From Scylla paramamosain (Eukaryota; Arthropoda; Malacostraca; Decapoda; Portunidae): DNA of 64,000 nt. Every line of letters starts with the position of its first letter. Position 1 is the stretch's first letter. The stretch is taken from the NCBI RefSeq assembly GCF_035594125.1, contig NC_087166.1, positions 17,327,766 to 17,391,765 on the forward strand, written 5' to 3'. The position numbers were made by a program, and so were the translations under genes. Positions 50,945 through 62,712 of the stretch are shown piece after piece. The notes beneath the pieces are model-generated. The model saw only the letters and a program-made list of their open reading frames with translations. It did not search any database and was not told the origin of the DNA.

Positions 50945-52805
50945 ATTTTGGCTTTTTGGTATCTAACAATGTGAAATACACTCAAAATACACGTTTTTGG
51001 TAATGTTGTTCTGCTTCTCCATATAGAGTGCTATTCATGCGTTTTTGCGTTTTGGTACCTAAGAGCTCAAAATCACTCATAATACACGTTTCTTGTTTTT
51101 TTTTTTTTTCATATATTGGGAACTTTGCATTAATTTTTGCGTCTCTCTAAGTAACAAAGAGAAAAATTCTCAAAATATGGAAATTTTATTATGTTTTTCC
51201 AAAGAGGGTGTTTTGCCTACTTTTTTTTATAGTATTAGTAAGTAAAAATTTGAAAAAAAGTCAATAGACACGTTTTCGGTAATGTTTTCTATTTCCATAT
51301 AGGGAGATTTCCATGCTTTTAGTGTTTTGGTAGTTAACACATTAAAACACTAAAAAGACACGTTTCTGGAAATCTTGTATCCTTTCCCTTTATAGAGTAC
51401 TTTGCATTCATGTTTGCATTTTGGAATCTAATAATGTGAAATACACTCGAAATACACGTTTTTGGTAATGTTCTGTTTCTCATTATCGAGTATTATTAAT
51501 GCTTTTTTGCCTTTTGGTACTTAAAAAGCTCAGAAACACACATAATACTCGTTTCTCGTAATGTCTTTTCATTTCCCCATATAGGGTATTTTGCCTGCAT
51601 TTTGTTGTCTAATAGGTAACAAACGTAAGAATACGTCAAAACAATACTCGTTTTTGGTAATATTTTTTCTTTTCTCCATAGAGGGTCTATTGCATGTTTT
51701 TTTTTGTGTGTGTGTGTGTGTGTGTTTTGTTATGTAACAAGTTAAAAACACTCAAGAGAGATGTTTTTCGCAATGTTGGATTTCCATGTTTTTTTGTTTT
51801 TCTTTTTTGGCGTTTTGGTGTCTAACACGCTCAAAAACATTATAAATTTCCTTTCATTTCCCAGATAAGTGGCTTTCCATGCATTTTGGCATTTTAGTAT
51901 CTAATAATATGAAGAAAAAAAAAACACTCAAATACACGATTTTTTGTCATTTGATTTTGTCTTGAGATAGAGTACTACACTCTGTATAGTACTCTATAAA
52001 AGTTTTAACATTTAGTACCTAAAAAACCCAAAAACTCTCGTAATAGACGTATCTCTTAATGTCTTCGTTTCCCTAAATAAGTACTTTTCATCCATATTGA
52101 TTTTTTTTACGTAGCATTCTCAAAAATATTGAAAACATACTTTTTTTTTTAAGTTATGCTGTTGCTTCGTAGTTTGTTTCTTTTTTATGTGTGTTTCAAC
52201 GTTTTGGTATGTAAGTAGCCCAAAAAACGAAAAAAAAAAAAAAAAAAAACGTCTTTGGTAATGTTGTTTGGTTTCCCCTATAGCGTGCTTACCATTCCTC
52301 TTAACGTTTTGGTGCCTAGCACGCTCATAATCACTCAAAAGACAAGTTTCTGGAAGTCTCGTTTACTTTCCCAATGTAGAGTTTTTTTTGCATACATTTT
52401 GGCGTTTTGGTACCTAACAATGTCAAATATACACAAAATACACGTTTTTGATAATGTTGATATGTTTCTTAGTATAGAGTATTGGTAATGCCTTTTTACG
52501 TTTTGGTATCTAAGATCCTCAAAAACACTCTTAATACACATTTCTCTTAATGTCTATTTTATTTCCTTATACAGGGTAACTTCCATGCATTTCGGCGTTT
52601 TCCTACGTAAAGCCCAAAACACTGAAAATACTTCTTTTTGGTAATGTTATCCTGTTTTTCAGTAATGGTTGTTTTTAATAGTTTATATCATTTAGGTACG
52701 TAAGTAACCCATACACTCTGAAAAGAGACGTTTTTGGTAATTTTTTTTTAATATATTCTAATTTCTATGGTTTTGAATATTTTTTTTTGTGGCTAGCACG
52801 CACTT

Positions 52806-52877
<72 letters not shown>

Positions 52878-53570
52878 AAAAACACGTTTCTGGACATCTC
52901 TCTCTTCCTTTTCTATTAAGAGTCTTTTGAATGTATTTTGGCGGTTTGGTACTTAACATTGTATAATAAACTAAAAATTTACGTTTCCGGTAATATTGTT
53001 CTGTTCAATATAGACTGAGATTCATGCGTTTTCTCGTTTTAGTACATAAACTCAAAAACACTCAAATTGCTTGTTTTTTGGTAATGTTAATCTTTTTCTC
53101 CAAAAAGAGATTTTTGATGTATGCGGTTTAGATTTTTGGTACGAAAGAAGATCAAGAACACTCAAAAGACATTTCTTTTTTAATGTTGTTCAGTTTTCCC
53201 ATATAGAAATATTTCTATGTTTATTAGTGTTTTGATGCAACACGCTTATAAATAACACTCAAAAGATACGTTTTTGGAAATGTCTTTTCCTCATATAAAG
53301 GTGCTTTGCATGCATTTTGGTGTTTTGGTACCTAACAATGTGAAATCCACACAAAATACAAGTTTTTGGTAATGTTCTTTTTTCCTTATAGAGTGCTATT
53401 CATGTGTTTTCGCGTTTTGATACCTAAGAAGCTCAATTGCACTCATAATACACGTTTCTCGTAATGTCTTTTCGTTTCCCCATATACTTTACATACATTT
53501 TGGCGTTTTCTACCTAGCAATCTTAAAAACACTAGGAATACTTGTTTTTGGTAAAGTTATTCTGTTTCTC
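50945..53570 (-). repeat. Satellite array, reverse orientation
   Basis: Reverse-oriented satellite from the switch (tttttgagc/attttggc) to the LTR of the gypsy-type element. Contains (GT)n at about 51706-51724 and (CA)n plus poly-A at 52808-52882. No gene is supported. Confidence 0.9.
52808..52882. repeat. (CA)n microsatellite and poly-A run
   Basis: About 48 bp of CA dinucleotides followed by about 27 A. The mixed tract sits in a satellite monomer. Confidence 0.95.
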
Positions 53571-54642
53571 TGTAAAGTTTACCTTGAATGGGATCATGTT
53601 TTCTTAGTGTACCCGTGTTCCGGTTACCTGCCATTCGGGCACTATCCTTATTATTGTTATAAGTAGTGTAAGGCTTATTTACCCATTTTATATCATGTAG
53701 TATTATTCTCTTCATAATTTAAGTTCTCTATATCTTTGTATGTATAAGGGAGGAAGTATAATTGAGGTGGAAATACGTTGAAAACGAGGGGACCTTGAGT
53801 GGGCAACAACACATTCCAAGGAGGGGAAGGCAGAACGCTTTGTGTCGTGAAGTGGGGAGGAAGGTGGCGTCTCTCAGGGAAGGATCTTGGTATGGATTGG
53901 TGATGGAATGAGTTTATGGAGGTACTAGTGGTGTAGCGTTATAACCTTGATATCCAGGATGAGGTTAGTGAGTCTTTTGTGGTACCAAGAGCTCTTGTCC
54001 GCTGAAATTCGGTTGTTGAGTTGTGCCGGTGACGCTGTTGGAAGGGGTCATAGGTCAAACTGGCAGCCATTTTGTGAGTGGAGGTTGTGGTGTTGATCTT
54101 GGAAGCTGGTGTTGTGGTGTATTGGTGATTTTGGGGATGATGTTATGGTGTTATGGGTGATCTTTGGTGATGATGGTAATCTCCTGTGAGGCTTGAGGAG
54201 GTGAAATACGGGAATTATTGTCTGGGGACGCGGTAATGGCGTCTGGGTAAATTCCTGCGGTTGAGGGGAAATATTTCTGTGACTGGTGGAGGTGTAAACA
54301 GGTTCTGGTGTTGTGGGAAGTGACGAGAACGTCATGTAGTAACATGTACTACCTCATGTTGTTTGTGAATTATTATTAGTATTAATATATGTGGTTGTAA
54401 CATAGAATAATCGTGTTTCCTACTCCCCCAACATTGATCTGATATTAGAGGTAATTCCAGGTGTGCTGAGTCAAGGTAAAGGTAGAGTGATAGATAATTC
54501 TGGCGATTTCGGATAGGTCGGGTAGGCACTCGAAACCTTTAAAAATCCAGACCTTTAAAACTTTCCGGGATCAGTGTAACGCCCACTTTCTTGGAAAGAT
54601 AACCGGTATCGTACGATCGTAAGTAAGTAAGCGATCGTGACA
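53571..54642 (+). repeat. Putative 5' LTR
   Basis: About 1.07 kb of non-satellite, non-coding sequence that starts with TGTAAAG at the satellite junction and ends with GTGACA six bases before the primer binding site. TG...CA ends are as expected for an LTR. There is no second LTR in the window to compare with, so both borders are inferred. Confidence 0.65.
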
Positions 54643-54647
54643 GATTA

Positions 54648-54665
54648 TGGGGGCCCGTCCGGGAT
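54648..54665 (+). other. Primer binding site complementary to a proline tRNA
   Basis: TGGGGGCCCGTCCGGGAT starts with TGG, the complement of a tRNA CCA end, and differs by one base from the well-known tRNA-Pro primer site TGGGGGCTCGTCCGGGAT. It lies 5 bp after the putative LTR end. Confidence 0.8.
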
Positions 54666-54822
54666 TTTTAAACATTTGTGGAGTGTAACGAGTGTTACAT
54701 GGTGATTGTCGTTGGGAGGAATTTACCTGTGTGAAATATTTCTTTAAAAACTGTGTATGCATTGTGGTGAATATTTGGAGGAATATTTTGTGAATATTTT
54801 GTGGAGTGTAGTAATTGTAATC

Positions 54823-55583
54823 ATGGCCGCTAGACGTGTTGAGATGTTCCTTCTGTCGAGAAGTGTGCATGATCTGTACACACTAACCAAGGAGGAATTA
54901 TGTTCAGTGGCTGAGAGGTTTCAAGTGGAGTTGTAATCCAAGAAAAAGGAGGAAATGCAGGCGGAGTTGAAAAATGCTCTTGTGGAGAGGAGCTGGTTTG
55001 AAAATGATGGTGGTGAAAGTGAGGATAATGATGGGGAGAGTGTAGAGGAAGGTGCTGAGGTCAGTGAGATAAACCTGGGTGCTCTTGGTGGAACAGATGG
55101 CCTTTCTAGTAGTGAAAATTCGAGTTAATGAAACTTCAGATGCAATTGCAGAAGCAGAAAGAGGTAGAGTTGCAGCAGATACAGATGAAAAAAGAGATTG
55201 AGATAGAAAAAAAAATTAGAGCAGAAAGTAAAAATAGAGTAAATGAGACCAGGGCAGGAAATGGTGCTCAAGGCAACGGGGATTTAGAGAGAAAGGCCAT
55301 CAGTATGCCTAACTTTGTGGAAGGGGAGGAAGAAAACTTCTTCGTTCAATTTGAAAAAAAACTGCAAAGATGATGGGATGGGATGAAAATGATTAGGCAT
55401 TACTAGTCCAGTCTAAATTTGAGGGAATGGTCCGAGAGATATATGTGAATTTGAGTGAGCGAGACGCGCGTGATTATGAAGTGGTAAAGGAAGCGGTGTT
55501 GGGATCAACCCTTCTATGTCCGAGTGTGTACCGGGAAAGGTTCTGCAGGACAACAAAACGCCCAGGTGATACTTATCTCGGGA
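54823..55583 (+). pseudogene. Gypsy-type gag, decayed and internally deleted
   Basis: Starts MAARRVEMFLLSRSVHDLYT at 54823; a TAA follows 37 codons later (54934). The same frame continues through an acidic region to a stop at 55126, then shifts into LQMQLQKQKEVELQQIQM (a coiled-coil-like Gln/Lys/Glu stretch) and MPNFVEGEEENFFVQFEK, with a further shift to MGWDEND and MVREIYVNLSERDARDYEVV. This last part resembles the start of a gypsy/Gmr1 capsid. The rest of the capsid, expected after RPGDTYL, is missing and a 36 bp palindrome lies there. Not functional. Confidence 0.75.
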
Positions 55584-55619
55584 TAAGTGTGGGGAAAACT
55601 ATAGTTTTCCCCACACTTA
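55584..55619. repeat. Perfect 36 bp palindrome at the gag deletion
   Basis: From 55584 to 55619 the sequence equals its own reverse complement, centred on ctatag with arms taagtgtggggaaaa. It sits exactly where the capsid coding region is lost, next to the start of the zinc-knuckle/protease frame. Confidence 0.95.
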
Positions 55620-55623
55620 CACC

Positions 55624-58600
55624 ATGCCCCCGCCAGCCGACCACAACATGAGGTCTATGCCCTATAGGAGTAGGCCCAGGAGCACTACCTATTACCAGAA
55701 GGGTAGTGGTGATGAAGGTGCAGTTAAGTGCCTTGGACGTGGAAGTAGCGGGCATAGGAAGTACCAGTGTCCGAAGGGACGGCCGAAGCCAGTGGGAGCA
55801 GTTGCCGCCCAAAGAAACCTGGTAAAGTATGTGGAGAATATGAATGCAGAGATACAAGAGGAGCCGCCGAAAGATGAGGGCTTTGAACACTTCACCAGTA
55901 AGGGCACAGTGAAAGTGGAGGGAAGTCCAGAGAAGGTGATCAGAATCCTTCGGGATACGGGAGCTAACCAGAGTCTGATCTTAAGTAGTGTACTCCCATG
56001 GAATGAGGAGACCAGCACTGGCAGAGAGGTCTCATGCAAGGGTGCAGGAGGCAAGTTCAGTATTCCCCTGCACAAAGTTTGGCTGGACTGTGGATACGTC
56101 ACTGGAGAGGTGACGGTGGGAGTGAAGGAGACACTGCCCGTAGATGGAGTGGATATGCTGGTCGGGAATGACCTGGCTGGAGGTCGAGTTATCCCTAAAC
56201 TTCAGATGGTAGACAACCCTCTGATAGGGATGACAGAAACCACCACTCCGGCAGAAGTCCCTCCCTCAACAGATGGGGAGGCAGAGGTGCCTGAATTGTT
56301 CCCAGTCTGCGCAGTGACCCGAGCGATGTCCCGGAAGGAACGCATGAACACCGAGGGAGCAACGCAGGAGGACGAAGGCCTGGGCGTTCTGTTTGAGGAA
56401 CCTGATGAAAAAGGAACTAACCCGGAGTTTGTGAGTGGTGAACCGGTTGTAGGTCAGGTGAAACCCACCCTTGATTTTCTGGCAGAAAAGAGCGAGTTGA
56501 TAAAAGCTCAGGAGAGTGATGAAGGCTTGAAGTCTATTTGGAATGAGGCTAAAAGGCTGGGTGAGCTTGACAATGAGTACGTGGGTTACTATGTGGATAA
56601 CGGGGTATTAATGAGAAGTTGGAGGACCCTGACAGCCCCAACCTCTGATCACTGGATGGTGAAAAGGCAGATTGTGGTGCCATGGGTGTATAGGAAGAAA
56701 ATTTTGGAGATGGCACACGAAGGTAATCTGGCAGGACACCTGGGGGTCAGAAAAACCCTAGGAAAGATCCTGTGTCATTTTTACTGGCCCAGAGTGAGAG
56801 ATGATGTGAAAGAGTTTTGTAAAACTTGTGGTTTGTGTCAGAAGATGGGCAAGCCGAACCAGGTGATTCGCCCTGCCCCCCTTCATCCTATACCTGTGGT
56901 CGAGGAGCCATTCAGTAAGGTGGTGATAGACTGTGTAGGTCCTTTATCAAGGACCCAGAGGGGGAACCAGTACTTGCTGACTATTATGTGTATGTCATCC
57001 AGGTTTCCTGAGGCCATTCCCCTCAGGAGTATAAACTCTAAAAACATTGTGAGGGAACTGGTGAAATTTTTCTCCTGGGTGGGAATTCCTAAGGTGTTGC
57101 AGTCGGACCAGGGAAGTAATTTCACTTCTCGCACGTTCAAGGAAATCCTAAGGGGTTTAAAGATTGAACAGAGACTGTCGAGTGCTTATCATCCTCAGTC
57201 TCAGGGTTGTGTAGAAAGATTTCACCAAACTCTTAAAAATACTCTCAGGATGTATTGTGAGGAGATGAGTGTTCAGTGGGATGAGGCATTGCCACTAGCC
57301 TTGTTTGCGTTAAGGGACAGTGTGCAGGAGTCAACTGGTTTCAGCCCATTTGAGTTAGTGTATGCGCATGAGGTGAACGGTCCTTTAAGGATGGTGAAAG
57401 AAAAATGGTTAGGAGCAGAGGAGCCTCATACTGTGGTGAAATATGTATCTGATTTTAAGGACAGATTGATGAGAGCTAGGGAAATTGCTCGGGAAAATTT
57501 GAAAAATAGTCAGAGTGAGATGAAAGGCTGGTATGACAAGAAGGCGAGGGCCAGATCTTTCCAGCCTGGGGACAAGGTATTGGTTCTTTTCCCATTGCAG
57601 GGTGATCCTTTCAAAGCCAGGTTCAGCGGGCCTTGGGAGATTGAGAGGAAAATGAGTGATGTGAATTACATTGTAAAAACTCTAGGGAGGAAGAAAAAGA
57701 ACCAGTTGTGTCATGTAAACATGTTGAAGCCATTTCATGAAAGGGACACAGAAAATGGAGGTGATGTACTTGAAGGAGTAAGAACTGTGAGTGTTGTAAA
57801 TGTAACCACTGAGGCGGATGAGAAGTGGTCCGAAGTGAAACTGAGTAGGTGTGAAGGGATGGTGCTAGAGAACTCAGCTGTGTTAGGGAATTTAAATGAT
57901 AAACTGGGGCACATGGAGCTAGAAAAGAAGGAAAGGATCAAGGAGATAATTGAAAGATTCAATTCTTTGTTCCCTGATGCACCTAGAAAAACTAATGTGG
58001 TGGTGCATGATGTGGATGTTGTGGAGGCTGAACCCATCAAACAGCATCCCTACAGAGTTAACCCGCAGAAAAGAGAGATCATGAGAAAAGAAGTAGAGTA
58101 TATGCTGGAACACGACTTAATTGAGCCCAGTGAGAGCCCATGGAGTTCGCCATGTGTACTGGTGCCCAAGCCTGGTCAAGAGAGTTTCCGTTTTTGTACG
58201 GACTATAGGAAGGTTAACATGGTGACAAAACCTGATGCTTACCCTATCCCTAGAGTTGATGATTGTATAGATCATGTGGGAAGTGCCAACTTCATAACAA
58301 AAATTGACTTGTTAAAGCGATACTGGCAAGTAGGACTCACTGTAAGGGCAAAAGCCATATCAGCTTTAGTCACCATGGATGGATTATATCGGTACAAAGT
58401 TCTTCCGTTTGGGATGAAGAACAGTGGGAGTTCTATTCAGAGGTTAATGAACAGAGTACTGAAGGGATTGAAGGGATGTTCTGTGTACATAGATGACATA
58501 TTGTTGTACACTGAGAGTTGGGAAGAGCATGTGCAGCTGTTGGAGGAAGTATTCAGGAGGCTGGATGATGCCAACCTTACTGTCAACTTAGCAAAAAGTA

Positions 58601-58779
58601 ATTTCGTGCAAGCTGACGTGGAGTACTTAGGTTTCAAGATTGGGAAAGGTGAAGTGAGAACCGTGGAAGCCAAGGTGAAAGACATTGTAAATCTCCCTCC
58701 ACCCACCAATAGGAAGGAGATACTGAGATTCTTAGGGGCCAGTGGATATTACAGGCGTTTTTGTAAAAATTTTCTCTGA
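55624..58779 (+). pseudogene. Gmr1-like pol: protease, integrase, reverse transcriptase (3'-truncated)
   Basis: Open frame of 1051 codons with no internal stop. In order: a degenerate zinc knuckle (CLGRGSSGHRKYQC, about residues 36-50, the second Cys replaced by Arg); aspartic protease (RDTGANQSLI, about 109-118); integrase with an HHCC finger (HEGNLAGHLGVRK to CKTCGLCQ, about 363-405) and a D, D-35-E core (VIDCVG about 434, QSDQGSNF about 494, CVERFHQ about 530); the integrase C-terminus (CHVNMLKPFHER, about 700); then RT (FRFCTDYRKVN about 854, KIDLLKRYWQV, LPFGMKNSGSSIQRLMN, CSVYIDDILLY about 953, and YLGFKIGKGEVRTVEAKV). It ends at a one-base slip after RRFCKNF; RNase H is lost. The start is not secure, because the gag/pol border was removed by the deletion. 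Intact active sites suggest a fairly recent insertion. Confidence 0.88.
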
Positions 58780-59052
58780 TGTTACCATGCCCCTGACCAA
58801 GTCTACTGCCAGGAGGAGGCAGTAGACACCTGCCGAAACGATAATTACTCCCAGTGAGGTCTAAAGCACTGTTCAGGGGGTGCTGTGAACTTATCATTAA
58901 ACCCAGCTGTGACCTCACTGAACGTTTCCCTGTGTGTCTCACAACACAAGGGGGCAGTCACAGCCTGCCCTAAAGACAACTCTCTTCCTCCACACAAAAC
59001 TACAAGCACCTAATAACACCCATACCCTTCACTCAAAAATTTTAAAATCATC

Positions 59053-62028
59053 ATGGCAACTCCTACACCAGCCTCGGAGTCCCCATCTGGGGAGGGGACC
59101 ATAAATGTCCCCAGGTCGGACTGCCTTTCTGTCGACGACCCTAAGTGTCTTGACACCCCCCTCAACTTTTTCTTCATTAACTTCTGCAACATTCGCGGTC
59201 TAAGATTTAATTTTCAATCTGTAGAACACCACCTCTCCTCTTCTAAACCTCATCTTCTTTTCCTCACTGAAACTCAGGTGTCTGAGGTAACTGACAGTAG
59301 CCCCTTTTCTGTTTCCTCCTACTTTCTCTATCCTCATTTTCGATCCAAAGCTGGATGATGCGTTTATGTGCGCAATGACTTAATCTGCTCTCGTGCCCAC
59401 GCTCTTGAATCTTCAGAGTCTTCCACCATCTGGCTACGACTACAGAGTCACTCTCATACTAAATTTATCTGTGCTGTATACTCGTACCTCTCTCCTAACT
59501 CCTCTGACTATAAGAAATTCTTTGACTACTTAACTTCCAAAGTGGAGCACATTCTGACCCTCTTCCCTTTTGCAGAGATCTCCATTCTTGGAGATTTCAA
59601 TGTTCACCACCAGCTTTGGCTTTCCTCTCCCTTCACTGACCATCCTGGTGAACTAGCCTACAACTTTGCTATCCTCCATGACCTAGAACAATTGGTGCAA
59701 CACCCTACTCGCATTCCTGACCGTCTTGGAGATACGCCCAACATTCTTGACCTTTTCCTGACCTCTAATCCTTCTGCTTATGCTGTCACCCTTTCTTCTC
59801 CGTTGGGCTCCTCCGATCACAATCTCATATCTTTATCTTGCCCTATCACTCCAATCCCTCCTCAGGATCCCCCTAAGCGAAGGTGCCTCTGGCGTTTTGC
59901 CTCTGCCAGTTGGGGGGACCTGAGGAGGTATTTTGCTGATTTTCTTTGGAATGACTACTGCTTCCGTGTCAGAGACCCGTCTTTGTGTGCTGAGCGCATA
60001 ACAGAGGTGATAGTGTCTGGCATGAAGGCGTACATTCCTCACTCTTTTTCTCGTCCTAAACCTTCTAAACCTTGGTTTAACACAGCTTGTTCTCGTGCTA
60101 TACATGATAGAGAGGTGGCCCACAAAAGGTACTTAAGCCTTCCATCACCAGAATCTCATGCACTTTATAATTCTGCCCGGAACCATGCCAAGTCTGTTCT
60201 CCAACTAGCCAAAAACTCCTTCATTAACAGAAAATGTCAAAACCTTTCAAGATCTAACTACCCTCGTGATTTCTGGCATCTAGCCAAAAATATCTCCAAT
60301 AACTATGCTTCTTCTTCTTTCCCTCCTCTACTTCAACCAGATGGCACCACTGCTATCACATCTATTTCTAAAACTGAACTCTTTGCTCAAACCTTTGCTA
60401 GAAAGTCTACCTTGGACGATTCTGGGCTTGTTCCTCCCTCTCGTCCACCCTCTGACTACTTCATGCCACGTATTAAAATTCTTCGCAATGATGTTTTCCA
60501 TGCCCTTGCTGGCCTAAACCCTCGGAAGGCTTACGGACCTGATGGGGTCCCTCCTATTGTTCTCCGAAACTGTGCCTCCGTGCTTGCACCTTGCCTAGTC
60601 AAACTCTTTCAGCTCTGTCTGTCAACATCTACCTTTCCTTCTTGCTGGAAGTTTGCCTACATTCAACCTGTTCCTAAAAAGGGAGACCGTTCTAATCCCT
60701 CAAACTACCGTCCTACTGCTTTAATTTCCTGCCTATCTAAAGTTTTTGAGTCCATCCTCAACAGGAAGATTCTTAAACATCTATAACTTCACAACCTTCT
60801 ATCTGATCGCCAGTATGGGTTCCGTCAAGGCCGCTCTACTGGTGATCTTCTGGCTTTCCTTACTGAGTCTTGGTCATCCTCTTTTAGAGATTTTGGTGAA
60901 ACTTTTGCTGTTGCCTTGGACATATCAAAAGCTTTTGATAGAGTCTGGCACAAAGCTTTGATTTCCAAACTACCCTCCTACGGTTTCTATCCTTCTCTCT
61001 GTAACTTCATCTCAAGTTTCCTTTCTGACCGTTCTATTGCTGCTGTGGTAGACGGTCACTGTTCTTCTCCTAAATCTATTAACAGTGGTGTTCCTCAGGG
61101 TTCTGTCCTGTCACCAACTCTCTTCTTATTATTCATTAATGATCTTCTAAACCAAACTTCTTGTCCTATCCACTCCTACGCTGATGATACAATCCTGCAC
61201 TTTTCCACGTCTTTTCATAAACGTCCAACCCTTCAGGAGGTAAACATATCACGCAGGGAAGCCACAGAACGCCTAACTTCTGATCTTTCTAAAATTTCTT
61301 ATTGGGGCAGAGCAAACTTGGTATTGTTCAATGCCTCAAAAACTTAATTCTTCCATCTATCAACTCGACACAACCTTCCAGACAACTATCCCCTCTTCTT
61401 CAATGACACTCAACTGTCCCCCTCTTCTACACTGAACATCCTCGGTCTGTCCTTTACTTATAATCTGAACTGGAAACTTCACATCTCATCTCTAGCTAAA
61501 ACAGCTTCTATGAAGTTAGGTGTTCTGAGACGTCTCCGCCAGTTTTTCTCACCCCCCCAGCTGCTAACTCTGTACAAGGGCCTTATCCGTCCATGTATGG
61601 AGTATGCTTTACATGTCTGGGGGGGTTCCACTCATACTGCTCTTCTAGACAGGGTGGAATCAAAAGCTTTTCGTCTCATCAACTCTCCTCTAACTGACTG
61701 TCTTTAGCCTCTCTCCCACCGCCGCAATGTTGCATATCTAGATGTCTTCTACAGCTATTTTCATGCTAACTGCTCTTCTGATCTTGCTAACTGCATGCCT
61801 CCCCTCCTTCCGCGGCCTCGCTGCACAAGACTTTCCTCTTTCTCTCACCCCTATTCTGTCCACCTCTCTAACGCAAGAGTTAACCAGTATTCTCAATCAT
61901 TCATCCCTTTCTCTGGTAAACTCTGGAACTCCCTGCCTGCTTCTGTATTTGCACCTTCCTATGACTTGAATTCCTACAAGAGGGAGGTTTCAAGACACTT
62001 ATCCACCAATTTTTTACCACTGCCTTGA
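59053..62028 (+). pseudogene. LINE-A endonuclease-reverse transcriptase, four nonsense codons
   Basis: Non-LTR retrotransposon protein that nicks target DNA and reverse transcribes its RNA at the nick. One frame of about 991 codons runs from MATPTPASESPSGEGT with no frameshift, broken only by stops at 59356 (TGC to TGA), 60784 (probably TCA to TAA), 61345 (CAA to TAA) and 61705 (CAG to TAG), judged by the other copies. The APE endonuclease ([40 protein letters not shown]) is followed by RT ([91 protein letters not shown]) and a C-terminal block (RPCMEYALHVWGGSTH). No RNase H is seen. I leave the clade open (jockey/CR1-like RT). Confidence 0.88.
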
Positions 62029-62041
62029 CCTTGTATCCACT

Positions 62042-62600
62042 GTCCTTTACTTATAATCTGAACTGGAAATTTCACATCTCATCTCTAGCTAAAACAGCTT
62101 CTATTAAGTTAGGCGTTCTGAGACGTGTCCGCCAGTTTTTCTCAACCCCCCCCAGCTGCTAAGTCTGTACAAGGGCCTTATCTGTTCATGTATGGAGTAT
62201 GCTTCACATGTCTGGGGGGGTTCCACTCATATTGCTCTTCTAGACAGGGTGGTATCAAAAGCTTTTCGTCTCATCAACTCCTCTCCTCTAACTGACTGTC
62301 TTCAGCCTCTCTCTCACCGTCGCAATGTCGCATCTCTAGCTGTCTTCCACCGCTATTCTCATGCTAACTGCTCTTCTGATCTTGCTAACTGCATACCTCC
62401 CCTCCTCCTGCGGCCTCGCTCAACAAGACTTTCTTCTTTCTCTCACCCCTATTCTGTCCACCTCTCTAACGCAAGAGTTAACCAGTATCCTCAATCATTC
62501 ATCCCTTTCTCTGGTGAACTGTGGTACTCCCTGCTTGCTTCTGTATTTCCACCTTCCTACGACTTGAATTCCTTCAAGAGGGAGGTTTCAAGACATTTAT
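62042..62600 (+). repeat. Second copy of the LINE-A 3' coding end
   Basis: Starts at ctgtcctttacttataatct, which repeats 61444 onward, and carries the same KLGVLRR..., EYASHVWGGSTHIALLD and SFIPFSGELW blocks, then the 3' UTR. The first copy lacks the 3' UTR (it ends ttgaccttgtatccactg). The junction fits a partial tandem duplication or a template switch. Confidence 0.85.
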
Positions 62601-62712
62601 TCATCAATTTTTAACTTCTGCTTTGACCTATTTATTGGACTGGCATTTCAGTGGGCATTTTTTTATTGTATTTTTGTTGCCCTTGGCCAGTGTCCTTCCT
62701 TCATGAAAAAAA

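Larger units (their letters stand above)
53571..58812 (+). mobile_element. Gmr1-like Ty3/gypsy LTR retrotransposon, 5' part
   Basis: 5' LTR, primer binding site, broken gag, and a long pol frame with protease, integrase and then RT. Integrase upstream of RT is the Gmr1-type order (copia-like order in a gypsy-type element), described first in deuterostomes. RNase H and the 3' LTR are absent: the sequence stops at a LINE-A 5' end at about 58813. A remnant of the following codons (frame-shifted DVTMPLTKSTA) shows that the RT continued past the ORF end before that break. Confidence 0.85.
58813..62712 (+). mobile_element. LINE-A, longest copy, plus strand
   Basis: Reference copy of the family in this window: 5' end ggaggaggcagtagacacct, a 240 bp leader, one long ORF (59053-62028) with endonuclease and RT, and a 3' UTR ending in gttgcccttggccagtgtcc and a short A-rich tail at about 62712. 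The last ~560 bp of the ORF are present twice (61445-62040 and 62042-62600). There is no separate gag-like ORF1, so the element is single-ORF. It inserted into, or next to, the gypsy-type pol gene. Confidence 0.9.

Noticed and set aside
55573..56102. Minus-strand frames of 105 and 136 codons opposite the gypsy pol
   Set aside because: They are antisense shadows of a clearly coding plus-strand frame.
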